Positions 1 through 8,194 of a stretch of 64,000 nucleotides of DNA are shown one piece after another. Source of the DNA: Gryllotalpicola protaetiae (GTDB taxonomy: Bacteria; Actinomycetota; Actinomycetes; Actinomycetales; Microbacteriaceae); NCBI RefSeq assembly GCF_003627055.1, contig NZ_CP032624.1, positions 1,798,001 to 1,862,000 on the forward strand, given 5' to 3'. A program made the position numbers and the translations under genes. Position 1 is the first letter of the stretch; each line of letters starts with the position of its first letter. The notes beneath the pieces are model-generated. The model ran no database searches. It was not told where the DNA came from and saw nothing but the letters and a program-made list of their open reading frames with translations.

Positions 1-452
1 GGCAGATCCTGCGGCTCATCTCGCGGGTCGGGAAGGAGACGCACTCGAGCATCCTGTTCATCTCGCATGACATCGCCGTGGTGTCCGAGATCTCCGACCG
101 GATCCTCGTGATGTATGCCGGATTCATCGTCGAAGAGGCACCGACCGCCGCGCTGCTCGAGACGCCCGCGCACCCGTACACCGCGCTGCTCGTGGCCTCG
201 AGCCCGACGATGTCGATCGACAAAGAGGCGCCGCTGCCCTCCCTCGACGGCACCATGCCCCGCGCCGATCAGGAGCTCGCCGGCTGCTACTTCGCCGACC
301 GCTGCCCGCGCGCCGACGCGAGATGCCGCAGCGAGCGGCCGCCGCTCGAGCCCGTGGGCGACACGTCGCACCGTGCGGCGTGCTGGCACCCGCTGATCGC
401 CGGCGAGAAGCTTCCCGTCCGTCTCAAGGAACCCGAAGAGGTGCTGTCGTGA
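1..452 (+). CDS. Oligopeptide-type ABC transporter ATP-binding protein (5' truncated)
   Basis: This is the C-terminal part (149 residues, reading from base 3) of a DppD/OppD-like ATPase; the start and the Walker A motif lie upstream of the window. The visible part opens just before the H-loop (ILFISHD) and continues with the family's AYAG-type strand (LVMYAG). It ends in the oligopeptide_HPY tail, which carries the cysteine cluster CYFADRCPRADARC of the Opp/Dpp family. The stop overlaps the GTG of the next ATPase (GTGA), so the two are translationally coupled. With the second ATPase and the downstream sugar-acid genes, it probably energises uptake of an oligosaccharide or sugar acid rather than peptides. 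The substrate is inferred from context only. Confidence 0.9.
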   Translation, partial: QILRLISRVGKETHSSILFISHDIAVVSEISDRILVMYAGFIVEEAPTAALLETPAHPYTALLVASSPTMSIDKEAPLPSLDGTMPRADQELAGCYFADRCPRADARCRSERPPLEPVGDTSHRAACWHPLIAGEKLPVRLKEPEEVLS

Positions 453-1228
453 CCGCTGGTCTGAGTGTGGAGAACCTTGAGGTGCGCTTCGGGTCGTCCA
501 CCGTCGTGAAGGGCATCAGTTTCGACGTTCCCCCCGGCGCGGTGCTGGGCCTCGTCGGGGAATCCGGCTCGGGCAAGAGCACGACCGCGCGCGCGATCGT
601 CGGCCTGACGCCATCGCGCGGGGCGATCCGCATCGGCGAGCTCGATCTTTCCGCGGTGTCCGCCGGCGCCCGGCGGCGTGGTCGCCGCCGCGTGCAGATG
701 GTGTTCCAGGACTCCCGCAGCTCGCTCGACCCGCGGTTCACGGTGGCGCAGTGCGTCGCAGAGGGCCTGCCACGGTTCGACAGGGGGCGGGTGACCGAGC
801 TGCTCAAGCTCGTCTCGCTCGACCCCGGTCTGCAGAACTCGCGGCCGGGGCAGCTCTCCGGCGGGCAGCGGCAGCGCGTTGCGATCGCCAGGGCGCTCGC
901 GGCCGAGCCTGACGTCCTGATCGCCGATGAGGTGACCGCGTCGCTCGACGTGTCGGTACAGGCGGTCGTGCTCAACCTGCTGCGACGGCTGCAGCGCGAG
1001 CTGGGGCTGACGATGCTCTTCATCAGCCACAACATGGCCGTCGTGCGGTACATGGCCGACGAGCTCGCGGTGATGTACGGCGGCCGGATCGTCGAGCACG
1101 GCCCCGTCCAGGACGTGATCGATCGACCCGAGGATCCGTACACCCGCTCACTGCTCGCCGCCATTCCGGAGATCGGCCAGCGCCGCCTCCTGGCGGACGA
1201 CGACGAGCTCGCGCTCGAAGCACGCTGA
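449..1228 (+). CDS. Oligopeptide-type ABC transporter ATP-binding protein (DppF-like)
   Basis: A 259-residue ATPase starting at the GTG that overlaps the previous stop. It shows Walker A GESGSGKST (about residues 37-45), a Q-loop with the DppF-type MVFQDSRSSLDPR, the signature [15 protein letters not shown], Walker B VLIADE and an H-loop FISHN. It lacks the long C-terminal cysteine-rich tail of the preceding partner and is slightly short for DppF. The stop shares one base with the next ATG (TGATG), which places it in the same operon as the aldolase and kinase. It should pair with the truncated upstream ATPase in a heterodimeric importer; the permeases and binding protein would lie upstream of the window. 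Confidence 0.92.
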   Translation: MTAGLSVENLEVRFGSSTVVKGISFDVPPGAVLGLVGESGSGKSTTARAIVGLTPSRGAIRIGELDLSAVSAGARRRGRRRVQMVFQDSRSSLDPRFTVAQCVAEGLPRFDRGRVTELLKLVSLDPGLQNSRPGQLSGGQRQRVAIARALAAEPDVLIADEVTASLDVSVQAVVLNLLRRLQRELGLTMLFISHNMAVVRYMADELAVMYGGRIVEHGPVQDVIDRPEDPYTRSLLAAIPEIGQRRLLADDDELALEAR

Positions 1229-1905
1229 TGGCGGCATCCGCACGCACGGACGCGCTCGGCGCCCGCATCCCATTGCCCGCCGTGATGTGCGCGTCCGGCG
1301 TGGTCGCGGTGCTCAGGGCGCGCGATGCCGCGCAGTACCTGCCGGTCGTGCGCGCGCTCGCGGCGGGCGGCGTGCGCTCGATCGAGCTGACGCTCACCAC
1401 GGCCGGCGCGATCGAGGAGCTGCCGCGGCTGCGTGCGGCGCTGGGCGAGCAGGCCGAGTTCGGCATCGGCACGGTGACGAGCGAGGCGGATGCCGCGGCG
1501 GCGGTCGACGCGGGCGCCGAGTTCATCGTCACGCCCAACACCGACCTCGCGGTCATCGGGCTCTGCGTGCGCCGCGGGGTGCCGGTGATCCCGGGGGGCC
1601 TCACCCCCAGCGAGCTGTTCGCGGGCTGGAAGCACGGCGCGTCGGCCGTGAAGCTCTTCCCTGCCTCGACCGTCGGGCCCGACTATCTCGGCCAGCTGCG
1701 CGGTCCGTTCCCTGGACTGCCGGTGGTTCCCTCCGGCGGAGTGGGGGCGGACGACGCCGCCGCGTGGATCGACGCCGGCGCCGTCGCGGTGAGCGTCGGC
1801 GGGCCCCTGCTGCAGGACGCGTTCCGCGGCGGCGACCTCGACGCGCTCACCGAGCGTGCGCGCCGCCTCGTCGCGGCGGTCCGCGATCGGAGGGGCGCGC
1901 GATGA
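1228..1905 (+). CDS. eda: 2-dehydro-3-deoxy-phosphogluconate (KDPG) / KHG aldolase
   Basis: A 225-residue class I aldolase that cleaves 2-keto-3-deoxy-6-phosphogluconate or its 6-phosphogalactonate epimer to pyruvate and glyceraldehyde 3-phosphate. The catalytic Glu53 lies in SIELTLTT, and the Schiff-base Lys142 in SAVKLFPAS. The phosphate-binding loops PGGLTP and PSGGV are also present. Length is typical for Eda. It is overlapped by the upstream ATPase (one base) and by the downstream kinase (ATGA), so all are co-transcribed. Kinase then aldolase is the last half of an Entner-Doudoroff-type route. The exact epimer used cannot be read from the sequence. Confidence 0.9.
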   Translation: MAASARTDALGARIPLPAVMCASGVVAVLRARDAAQYLPVVRALAAGGVRSIELTLTTAGAIEELPRLRAALGEQAEFGIGTVTSEADAAAAVDAGAEFIVTPNTDLAVIGLCVRRGVPVIPGGLTPSELFAGWKHGASAVKLFPASTVGPDYLGQLRGPFPGLPVVPSGGVGADDAAAWIDAGAVAVSVGGPLLQDAFRGGDLDALTERARRLVAAVRDRRGAR

Positions 1906-2867
1906 CCGAGCCGCGCCCGATCGTGACCTTCGGTGAGACCATGGGCCTGCTCAGCGCGGAGGCGGCCGGTCCGCTCTGGCACGGTGCGCGGCTGACCGCG
2001 ACGACGGGCGGCACCGAGTCGAACGCGGCGATCGCGCTGGCGCGCCTCGGCGTTCCCGTCGTCTGGATCGGCAGGGTGGGTGACGACGAGTTCGGCCGCA
2101 TGGTGGCCCGCGACATCCGCGGCGAGGGTGTGCAGGCCCACGTGATCGTGGACGCCGGCGCGCGCACCGGCCTCATGCTCAAGCTGAGGCCGACGCCCGG
2201 CACCCAGTCCGTGGTCTACCACCGCACGGGCAGCGCGGGGTCGCGGCTGCGGCCGGGGGACGTCCCGGCCGAGGTGGTCGCCGGGGCATCGGTGCTTCAC
2301 CTCACCGGCATCACGGCCGCGATCTCGGAGACGGCTCGACAGACGCTGTTCGAGGCGGTCGCGGTCGCGAAGTCGGCCGGTGTGCCGATCTCGTTCGACG
2401 TGAACCACCGCTCGTCGCTGTGGTCGGAGAGCGCGGCCTCGGACCTCTACCGCGAGCTGCTGCCCGCAGCGGATCTCGTCTTCGCCGGGGTCGACGAGGC
2501 GCGCCTCGCGATCGCCGACTGGCCGGGGCGCACGGCGCTCGGGCCCGACGAGCTCGCCGTCGCCCTCGCCGCCCACGGCGCGACCGCGGTCGTCAAGCTC
2601 GGCGAGCAGGGCGCGGTCGCGTGCGCCGGCGGCGAGCTCGTCGGCGTCCCGGCGGTTCCGGTGGAGGCGATCGACACGGTCGGTGCGGGGGATGCCTTCG
2701 TCGCCGGCTTCCTCGCCGAATGGGTCGCCGGCCGCGGCCTGATCGACTGCCTCGCGACCGCGACGGCCGCGGGCGCGCGCGCCTGCCTCGTGCCGGGCGA
2801 CTGGGAGGGCGCGCCGCGCCGCTCCGAGCTCGGCGCGCCCCTGTTCACCGACGCGGTGCTGCGGTGA
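1902..2867 (+). CDS. kdgK: PfkB-family sugar kinase, probable 2-keto-3-deoxygluconate kinase
   Basis: A 321-residue ribokinase-fold kinase. The start is the ATG overlapping the aldolase stop (ATGA); an open frame extends further 5' but only as a shadow of the aldolase. The N-terminal GG motif region (TTGGTESNAAIALARLG) and the C-terminal PfkB signature DTVGAGDAF are clear, with Asp264 as the expected catalytic base. It would phosphorylate a 2-keto-3-deoxy sugar acid at C6 to feed the adjacent aldolase. The kinase-aldolase pairing makes KdgK (or a KDGal kinase) the best call; another PfkB sugar kinase is possible. Confidence 0.86.
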   Translation: MTEPRPIVTFGETMGLLSAEAAGPLWHGARLTATTGGTESNAAIALARLGVPVVWIGRVGDDEFGRMVARDIRGEGVQAHVIVDAGARTGLMLKLRPTPGTQSVVYHRTGSAGSRLRPGDVPAEVVAGASVLHLTGITAAISETARQTLFEAVAVAKSAGVPISFDVNHRSSLWSESAASDLYRELLPAADLVFAGVDEARLAIADWPGRTALGPDELAVALAAHGATAVVKLGEQGAVACAGGELVGVPAVPVEAIDTVGAGDAFVAGFLAEWVAGRGLIDCLATATAAGARACLVPGDWEGAPRRSELGAPLFTDAVLR

Positions 2868-2902
2868 ACCCCCTTCTCTCTCGAACCCATCAAAGGAGCG
2901 AC

Positions 2903-3988
2903 ATGTCCCAAGCTGTGCTGCGCGTGGCCCTGATCGGCTACGGTCTCGCCGGAGAGACCTTCCACGGTCCCCTGCTGGAGGCGACGAGCGGCTACGAGGT
3001 GGCCGTCGTCGTGACCGGCGACCCTGGGCGCGCCGCGAAGGCGGCCAGGAACCACCCGGCGGCGCGGATCGTCGCGACGGTGGACGAGCTGTGGCAGGCA
3101 TCCGCTGACCTCGATCTCGTCGTCGTCGCATCGCCCAACGCGCACCATGCCGATCAGGCGATCGCGGCGCTGCGGCACGGCCTCGCGGTCGTGATCGACA
3201 AGCCGATCGCGGGCACGGTCGAGGACGCGGAGCGGCTGCTCGCCGTGCGCGACGAGACCGGCGGCTTCCTCTCGATCTTCCAGAATCGGCGCTGGGACTC
3301 CGACTTCTTGACCGTGAAGGACCTCGTCGCAAGCGAACGGCTCGGGACGATCCGCCGCTTCGAGTCGCGCTTCGAGCTGTGGCAGCCCGCCGTCACGCAG
3401 GCATGGCGGGACGACGCGGATGCCGCGGCCGGCGGCGGCGTGCTGATCGACCTCGGCGCCCATCTGATCGACCAGGCTGTGCAGCTCTTCGGGCCGGTCG
3501 CCTCGCTCTATGCGGATCAGTTCCACGGACGCGCTGGCACACAGGTCGACGACGACAGCTTCGTCGCGCTGCATCACGAGTCCGGCGTCGTCTCGCACCT
3601 GTGGACCTCGAAGCTCGCCGCGGACCTCGGGCCACGGTTCCGCATCCTCGGCTCGCGCGGCGCGTACTCCAAGCGGGGGCTCGACCCTCAGGAAGATCAG
3701 GCGCAGCACGGGCTGGGACCGGCGTCTGCCTCATGGGGCGTCGACGTTCCCGAAAACTGGGGGCGCCTGAGCGACGGCGAGACGGAGGTCGTGATCCCCT
3801 CGCGGCCCGGCGCCTACCAGGGCTTCTACATCGAGCTGAGGGATGCCATCCGCTCGGACGGGAGGCCGCCGGTCGCGCCCGAGGACTCCCTTTACACGCT
3901 GCGGCTGCTGGCCGCCGCACGAGTGTCGGCCACCGAAGGCCGGGCGGTCTCGGTCGACGGACTCGGCAGGGTTGCGGACGCGGAGTGA
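2903..3988 (+). CDS. Gfo/Idh/MocA family NAD(P)-dependent oxidoreductase
   Basis: A 361-residue protein preceded by a strong ribosome site (AAAGGAG, five bases before ATG at 2903). The N-terminal Rossmann fold (ALIGYGLAG) is followed by the family's (E/D)KP motif (VIDKPIAGT, near residue 97) and a GfoC-type domain with GGGVLIDLGAHLID. It is of the length usual for the YhhX/MviM-like subgroup and would oxidise or reduce a sugar or sugar-acid hydroxyl with a nicotinamide cofactor. It sits between the kinase and the LacI regulator, 35 bases after the kinase, so it is probably the same operon. The substrate is unknown. Confidence 0.88.
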   Translation: MSQAVLRVALIGYGLAGETFHGPLLEATSGYEVAVVVTGDPGRAAKAARNHPAARIVATVDELWQASADLDLVVVASPNAHHADQAIAALRHGLAVVIDKPIAGTVEDAERLLAVRDETGGFLSIFQNRRWDSDFLTVKDLVASERLGTIRRFESRFELWQPAVTQAWRDDADAAAGGGVLIDLGAHLIDQAVQLFGPVASLYADQFHGRAGTQVDDDSFVALHHESGVVSHLWTSKLAADLGPRFRILGSRGAYSKRGLDPQEDQAQHGLGPASASWGVDVPENWGRLSDGETEVVIPSRPGAYQGFYIELRDAIRSDGRPPVAPEDSLYTLRLLAAARVSATEGRAVSVDGLGRVADAE

Positions 3989-4071
3989 CGCAGGTGATCG
4001 AGCCTTTGACGGGCGCGGCGCGCCCTCCGATAATTCCGGAAACGCTGTCATCAGTTTCGGGGCAGTTTCGA

Positions 4072-4095
4072 TATGATGCGGCTGGGAAACCGGTT
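4072..4095 (+). promoter_or_regulatory. Candidate promoter and LacI-type operator upstream of the LacI gene
   Basis: A good -10 hexamer TATGAT (4072-4077) is followed 10 bases later by the palindrome AACCGGTT (4088-4095, context GGAAACCGGTTGC), which has the central CG typical of LacI-family operators. The operator would sit just downstream of the transcription start and block initiation. No convincing -35 is seen. The leader would be about 70 bases, ending in GAGAGGA, eight bases before the GTG start. Autoregulation by the adjacent LacI protein is inferred. Confidence 0.5.
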
Positions 4096-4155
4096 GCGGG
4101 AGGTCGCACCGGCCACGACTGTGGACTCAGCAGTGCACGGGAGAGGACGTCAGAC

Positions 4156-5199
4156 GTGCCAGACGCATCGGCTCCGCGCCAGGTGACCGTGGCCGACATC
4201 GCGGAAGAGGCCGGCGTCTCGATCGCCACCGTCTCCAAGGTCCTCAACGACCGCGTCGACGTGTCCCCGGTGACGCGGGAGCGCGTGAAGGCCCTCATCA
4301 TCGAGCGCGGCTACGTCAAGAACGTGCGCAGCCACCCTCACAAGAACACCCGCGAAGAGCACGTCGGCCTGATCGACATCGTCTTCAACGACGCGGCGTC
4401 ACCGTGGGCGGCCGAGGTGATCCGCGGCGTCGAGGCCACGGCGCGTGCGGGGCAGGCCTCTGCGGTCATCTCCGTCGACGACGGCGGGCCTTCCGCGCCG
4501 GGGGCGCGCTGGGTCGACGCGATCGCCGCGCGCGGCTCGATCGGCGCCATCGTCGGCGCCCCGCTCTCGGAGGCGGACCAGCAGCGCCTCACCCGGCTCG
4601 GCGTGCCGGCGATCATGGTCGACCCGATGGGCGACTTCAACTCCGCCGTGCCGTCGTTCGGCCCGGACAACTGGAGCGGAGGCCTCAGCGCGACCAACCA
4701 TCTCATCGAGCTCGGGCACCGCCGCATCGCGACCATCACGGGCCCGATGCGCTTCCTGTGCAGCCAGGCGCGGCTCGCGGGCTATGGCGCAGCCCTTGAG
4801 CGCGCCGGGCTCGCCAGCGATCCGGCGCTCGTCGAGCAGGGCGACTTCCACCGGCAGACGGCCGTCGAGGCGGCCATGAAGCTGCTCCAGCTCGACGACC
4901 GTCCCACCGCGATCTTCGCGGCGAACGACGAGCAAGCGCTCGGCGTCTACGAGGCGGCGCAGCGGCTCGGCCTCTCGGTGCCCGGCGATGTCAGCGTCGT
5001 CGGGTTCGACGACGTGCCGATGTCGCAGTGGGCGCTGCCCGGCCTCACGACGGTGCGTGCCCCCATCCAGTCCCTCGCCGAGCTGGCGACCACCGCGATC
5101 CTGAACGCGCACAGCGGCACGGCGCCGCTGCCGGTCGGGCGCATGGAGCTTCCCACCACGCTGGTCGTCCGCGGCAGTACCGCGGCCCCTGCCGCCTGA
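4156..5199 (+). CDS. LacI-family transcriptional regulator of the sugar-acid locus
   Basis: A 347-residue regulator starting at GTG 4156 (GAGAGGA upstream). The N-terminal HTH is unmistakable (VTVADIAEEAGVSIATVSKVLN, residues about 9-30), with the hinge-helix region following. A periplasmic-binding-protein-like effector domain then runs to the end (IFAANDEQALGVYEAAQRLG; SVVGFDDVPMSQW). It is separated from the upstream oxidoreductase by 167 bases containing a promoter and operator, and its stop overlaps the start of the dehydratase gene (TGATG). It probably represses itself, the dehydratase and perhaps the upstream operon in response to a sugar-acid inducer. Confidence 0.93.
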   Translation: MPDASAPRQVTVADIAEEAGVSIATVSKVLNDRVDVSPVTRERVKALIIERGYVKNVRSHPHKNTREEHVGLIDIVFNDAASPWAAEVIRGVEATARAGQASAVISVDDGGPSAPGARWVDAIAARGSIGAIVGAPLSEADQQRLTRLGVPAIMVDPMGDFNSAVPSFGPDNWSGGLSATNHLIELGHRRIATITGPMRFLCSQARLAGYGAALERAGLASDPALVEQGDFHRQTAVEAAMKLLQLDDRPTAIFAANDEQALGVYEAAQRLGLSVPGDVSVVGFDDVPMSQWALPGLTTVRAPIQSLAELATTAILNAHSGTAPLPVGRMELPTTLVVRGSTAAPAA

Positions 5200-6389
5200 T
5201 GCGCATCACCGACCTCCGGGCCGCCCTGTTGGGCAACAGCCCGGTGATCCGTGTTGTGACGGATGCCGGCATCGACGGCCTCGGCCAGATCGAGTCGTCC
5301 AAGCCGTTCATGGTCTCGAACGTCGGCCTGTACCGCGAGCTGCTGATCGGCGAAGACCCGACCGACATCGAGCGCTGCATGCTCAAGATTCGCCGTCTCG
5401 GTGCGTTCAAGCCGTGGGGAAGCTTGGTTTCCGCGATCGAGGTCGCGCTGCACGACCTGACCGGCAAAGCCTTCGGCGTGCCGGTCTACAAATTACTGGG
5501 CGGGAAGGTCCGCGACCGCGTGCGCGTGTACAACGGCGGCGTGCGCCCCGTGCTCGCCGGCCACCGGCCCGAGGACTACGCGGACGCGATGCGGCAGATG
5601 ATCGCGGCTCCCGAGGGCTTCACGATCATCAAGGAGGGCGTCGGGCTGCACGGCTTCATGAGCCAGAACACGCCGGACTTCCTCTACACCGAGCTGCGCG
5701 ACGGCCCGCGGCATCCGAATCGCGGTCCGCTCACCGAGCGCGGGCTCGCGCACGTGCTCGACACGGTCGCCGCGATGAAAGAGGTGACCGGTGACCGCGT
5801 GGGCCTCGCGCTCGACATGGGCCCCGGCTGGACCATCTCGGACGCCATCCGCATCACGCGCGCCCTGGAGCCCTTCGGCGTGCTCTGGGCAGAGGACCTG
5901 CTGACCGGCGACTACGTGCCGTGGGTCGACGCCGACCAGTACCGCGAGGTGACGCGCGCCACCTCGACGCCGATCCACACCGGCGAGCAGATCTACCTGA
6001 CCCGCAACTATCGCGAGCTCATCGAGCGGCAGGCGGTGCGGGTCATCGGCCCGGATCCGCTCGACGTCGGCGGCATCGCCGAGCTCAAGCGCCTGGCCGA
6101 GCTCGCCGAGCTGCACGGCGTGCAGCTCGCCCCGCACGGGGTCCTCGACGGGCTCATCGGCCTCGCCGCGCTGATCCAGGTGAGCGCCGCCCTGCCCGAC
6201 AACTTCATCGCCTTCGAGTACCCGGTCGCCGAGCACGACTGGTGGTACGAGATCCTCACGGGCCTTCCCAGGCCCATCGTCGTCGACGGGTTCATCGCCG
6301 TGGGCGACGCGCCGGGCCTCGGCGTCGAGTTCGACGTCGCGGCGGCGCGCGCGCACCTGCGACCGGAAGACGCGGGATTCTTCGACTGA
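5199..6389 (+). CDS. Mandelate racemase/muconate lactonizing enzyme family sugar-acid dehydratase
   Basis: A 396-residue enolase-superfamily enzyme (capping domain about 1-120, then a TIM barrel). Metal ligands can be placed at Asp206 (ALDMGPG), Glu232 (LWAEDL) and Glu263 (HTGEQIY), with the general-base His313 in LAPHG. This arrangement matches the mandelate-racemase subgroup, whose members include galactonate, gluconate, rhamnonate and related acid-sugar dehydratases. In this locus it should convert an acid sugar to a 2-keto-3-deoxy acid for the upstream kinase and aldolase. It is coupled to the LacI gene by a one-base overlap. The specific substrate is not readable; a racemase or epimerase role cannot be excluded. 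Confidence 0.85.
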   Translation: MRITDLRAALLGNSPVIRVVTDAGIDGLGQIESSKPFMVSNVGLYRELLIGEDPTDIERCMLKIRRLGAFKPWGSLVSAIEVALHDLTGKAFGVPVYKLLGGKVRDRVRVYNGGVRPVLAGHRPEDYADAMRQMIAAPEGFTIIKEGVGLHGFMSQNTPDFLYTELRDGPRHPNRGPLTERGLAHVLDTVAAMKEVTGDRVGLALDMGPGWTISDAIRITRALEPFGVLWAEDLLTGDYVPWVDADQYREVTRATSTPIHTGEQIYLTRNYRELIERQAVRVIGPDPLDVGGIAELKRLAELAELHGVQLAPHGVLDGLIGLAALIQVSAALPDNFIAFEYPVAEHDWWYEILTGLPRPIVVDGFIAVGDAPGLGVEFDVAAARAHLRPEDAGFFD

Positions 6390-6396
6390 AGCGTGT

Positions 6397-8145
6397 TCAG
6401 CGCTGCTCGCCCGGAGCTCGCCGCTCCGGCGGGTCGTCGAGCTTGTCGGTGCTCTCCGGCGCGAGCTCCTCGTCGTCGTCGTCCTGGTCGTCCGGCTCGG
6501 TCATGTCCTCATCGCTCATGACCTGCGGGTACCCGGCACTCGCGCCGCCCACCGGCTGAGCGAAGAAGTGCTCTTCGACGGGCGGTTCGCCGGCGAAGGC
6601 GAGGGCGTCGCCGAAGCGGTCGCGGTCGTACACGGTCCAGCGGCTGCCGAGCTGCGCCTGGTACTCGCTCCACGACCGCACGGTGAACTCCTCGCGGAAC
6701 TCGTCGGCGTGCTCGCCGCTGCGGTACAGCCGCCACGAACTCGCACCGACACGGCGCTGCGTCTGCTCGACGAATCCCATCGCGCCGGCGAAGCCGGCCG
6801 CCTGCGCGGGCGGCACCTGATAGCTGCGCGTCACGAGCACCGGCCCGTCGGTCGGCTCCGGCTCGAACACGAGCATCGGCGCCGGCAGGCAGAAGTCGAC
6901 GATGTTGCGGTCGAGCGTGCCCGTCTCGGGCTTGAGGGGCAGCACGAGAACGGATGCCGCGCACAGCGCCAGCAGCGCGGCGGCGATCACCAATGTGGCG
7001 GCCGTTCCGATCGATGCGGACACCGCGCCCCAGAGGAACGAGCCGATCGCCTGGCTCCCCATGAAGACGAGCAGGTAGACGGCGAGCCCACGAGCGCGCA
7101 CCCACGCCGGCAGGGTGAGCTGCATGTCGGCGTTGAGGGTCGTGAGCGTGCCGATCCACGCGATGCCGGAGAACAGCAGCAGAGGCAGCACCACAGGCAA
7201 CGGCCAGAGCACGGTCGCGAGCGTGCCGAGCCCGAAGACCACCGCAGAGCCTGCGAGGGTGACGCTCGAATGAAGGCGGCGGCGGATCACCGGCATCAGC
7301 ACGACGCCGATCAGCGAGCCGACGCCGAGCACCGCGAGCAGCAGCCCGTAGCCGCCGGCGCTCAAACGCAGCGGGTCGCGCGCGGCATCCGGCAGCAGCG
7401 CCCAGAGTGCGCTCGCAGGGAACGCGAACAGGGCTGAGCGCAGCAGGATGCGGCGCACGACCGGCCCGTTGGCGACGTATCTGAGGCCGGTCGTCAGCGA
7501 CCACCACAGGCGCTCGCGGCCGGTCGAAGCATCCGACCGCTCGCGTCGCCATGCGACCAGCGCGACCAGCACGAGAACAAAAGACACAGCGTTGAGCAGG
7601 AAGACCAGCGATGGGCCGGTCGCCGCGACGATGACGCCCGCGATCGCCGGCCCGATCGCGCGGGCCGCGTTGACCGTCACGCTGCCGAGCGCGCTCGCCG
7701 ACGCGAGCTCTGAGCGCGGCACCAGCTCGGGCTGGATCGCCTGCCACGCGGGACCTGTGAGCGCGCTCGCGCAGCCGAGCAGAAAGGTGAGCGTGAGCAG
7801 TCCCCACGGCGTCAGCCCGCCCGCGTAGCTGATCGCGGTGAGAATCCCGGCGAGCACCGTCGCCGCGCCGTTGCTCACGAGCAGCAGCACGCGCCGATCG
7901 AACTGGTCGGCGAACACCCCGGCGAGCAGGCTCAGCAGCAGGGTGGGAAGCAGGCTCGCGGTCTGCACCCACGCGACCAGCGCCGACGAGTGCGACTGCT
8001 CGACGAGGAACCACTGGGCGCCGACGGTCTGCATCCAGACACCGATGTTGCTGCCGAGCTGCGCGAGCCACAGCCAGCGGAACATCGGGTGCGCGAGCGG
8101 CGCCCACGCCGAGCCGCCGGGAGGTCGCGCGGGGACCGTCGTCAT
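6397..8145 (-). CDS. MFS transporter with C-terminal cytoplasmic domain (MFS_3/DUF894-like)
   Basis: A 582-residue major-facilitator protein read from ATG at 8145 (MTTVPARPPGG). The first helix block carries WLWLAQLGSNIGVWMQTV and the family loop GVFADQFDRR, and about 12 transmembrane segments fill residues 20-410. Unusually for an MFS exporter, about 110 further soluble residues follow (VTRSYQVPPAQAAGF to DRDRFGDALAFAG). The protein ends in a very acidic tail (DQDDDDEEL). Similar layouts occur in the EntS/DUF894 group of exporters. It converges on the dehydratase (7 bases apart) and diverges from the aminotransferase. The substrate is unknown. Confidence 0.88.
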   Translation of the reverse strand: MTTVPARPPGGSAWAPLAHPMFRWLWLAQLGSNIGVWMQTVGAQWFLVEQSHSSALVAWVQTASLLPTLLLSLLAGVFADQFDRRVLLLVSNGAATVLAGILTAISYAGGLTPWGLLTLTFLLGCASALTGPAWQAIQPELVPRSELASASALGSVTVNAARAIGPAIAGVIVAATGPSLVFLLNAVSFVLVLVALVAWRRERSDASTGRERLWWSLTTGLRYVANGPVVRRILLRSALFAFPASALWALLPDAARDPLRLSAGGYGLLLAVLGVGSLIGVVLMPVIRRRLHSSVTLAGSAVVFGLGTLATVLWPLPVVLPLLLFSGIAWIGTLTTLNADMQLTLPAWVRARGLAVYLLVFMGSQAIGSFLWGAVSASIGTAATLVIAAALLALCAASVLVLPLKPETGTLDRNIVDFCLPAPMLVFEPEPTDGPVLVTRSYQVPPAQAAGFAGAMGFVEQTQRRVGASSWRLYRSGEHADEFREEFTVRSWSEYQAQLGSRWTVYDRDRFGDALAFAGEPPVEEHFFAQPVGGASAGYPQVMSDEDMTEPDDQDDDDEELAPESTDKLDDPPERRAPGEQR

Positions 8146-8165
8146 GGCCACAGTCTGCTGTGGCC
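8146..8165. promoter_or_regulatory. Palindrome abutting the MFS start codon
   Basis: GGCCACAG-TCTG-CTGTGGCC forms perfect 8-base arms around a 4-base spacer, directly upstream of the MFS ATG (8145) and inside the 49-base gap shared with the divergent aminotransferase. It could be an operator covering both promoters or a hairpin at the 5' end of the MFS message. No regulator gene is adjacent. Confidence 0.5.
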
Positions 8166-8181
8166 GTTCAGGCCAGACAAG

Positions 8182-8187
8182 TACGAT
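8182..8187 (+). promoter_or_regulatory. -10 hexamer of a probably leaderless aminotransferase mRNA
   Basis: TACGAT lies seven bases before the GTG start at 8195, which would put the transcription start on or next to the start codon. A purine run (GAGGG) is only one base from GTG and so is badly placed as a ribosome site. Confidence 0.45.
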
Positions 8188-8194
8188 CGAGGGC

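Noticed and set aside
1287-2867. A longer fused reading of the sugar kinase starting inside the aldolase gene
   Set aside because: The first 205 residues are an Arg-rich shadow of the aldolase; the ATG at 1902 overlapping the aldolase stop is the natural start.
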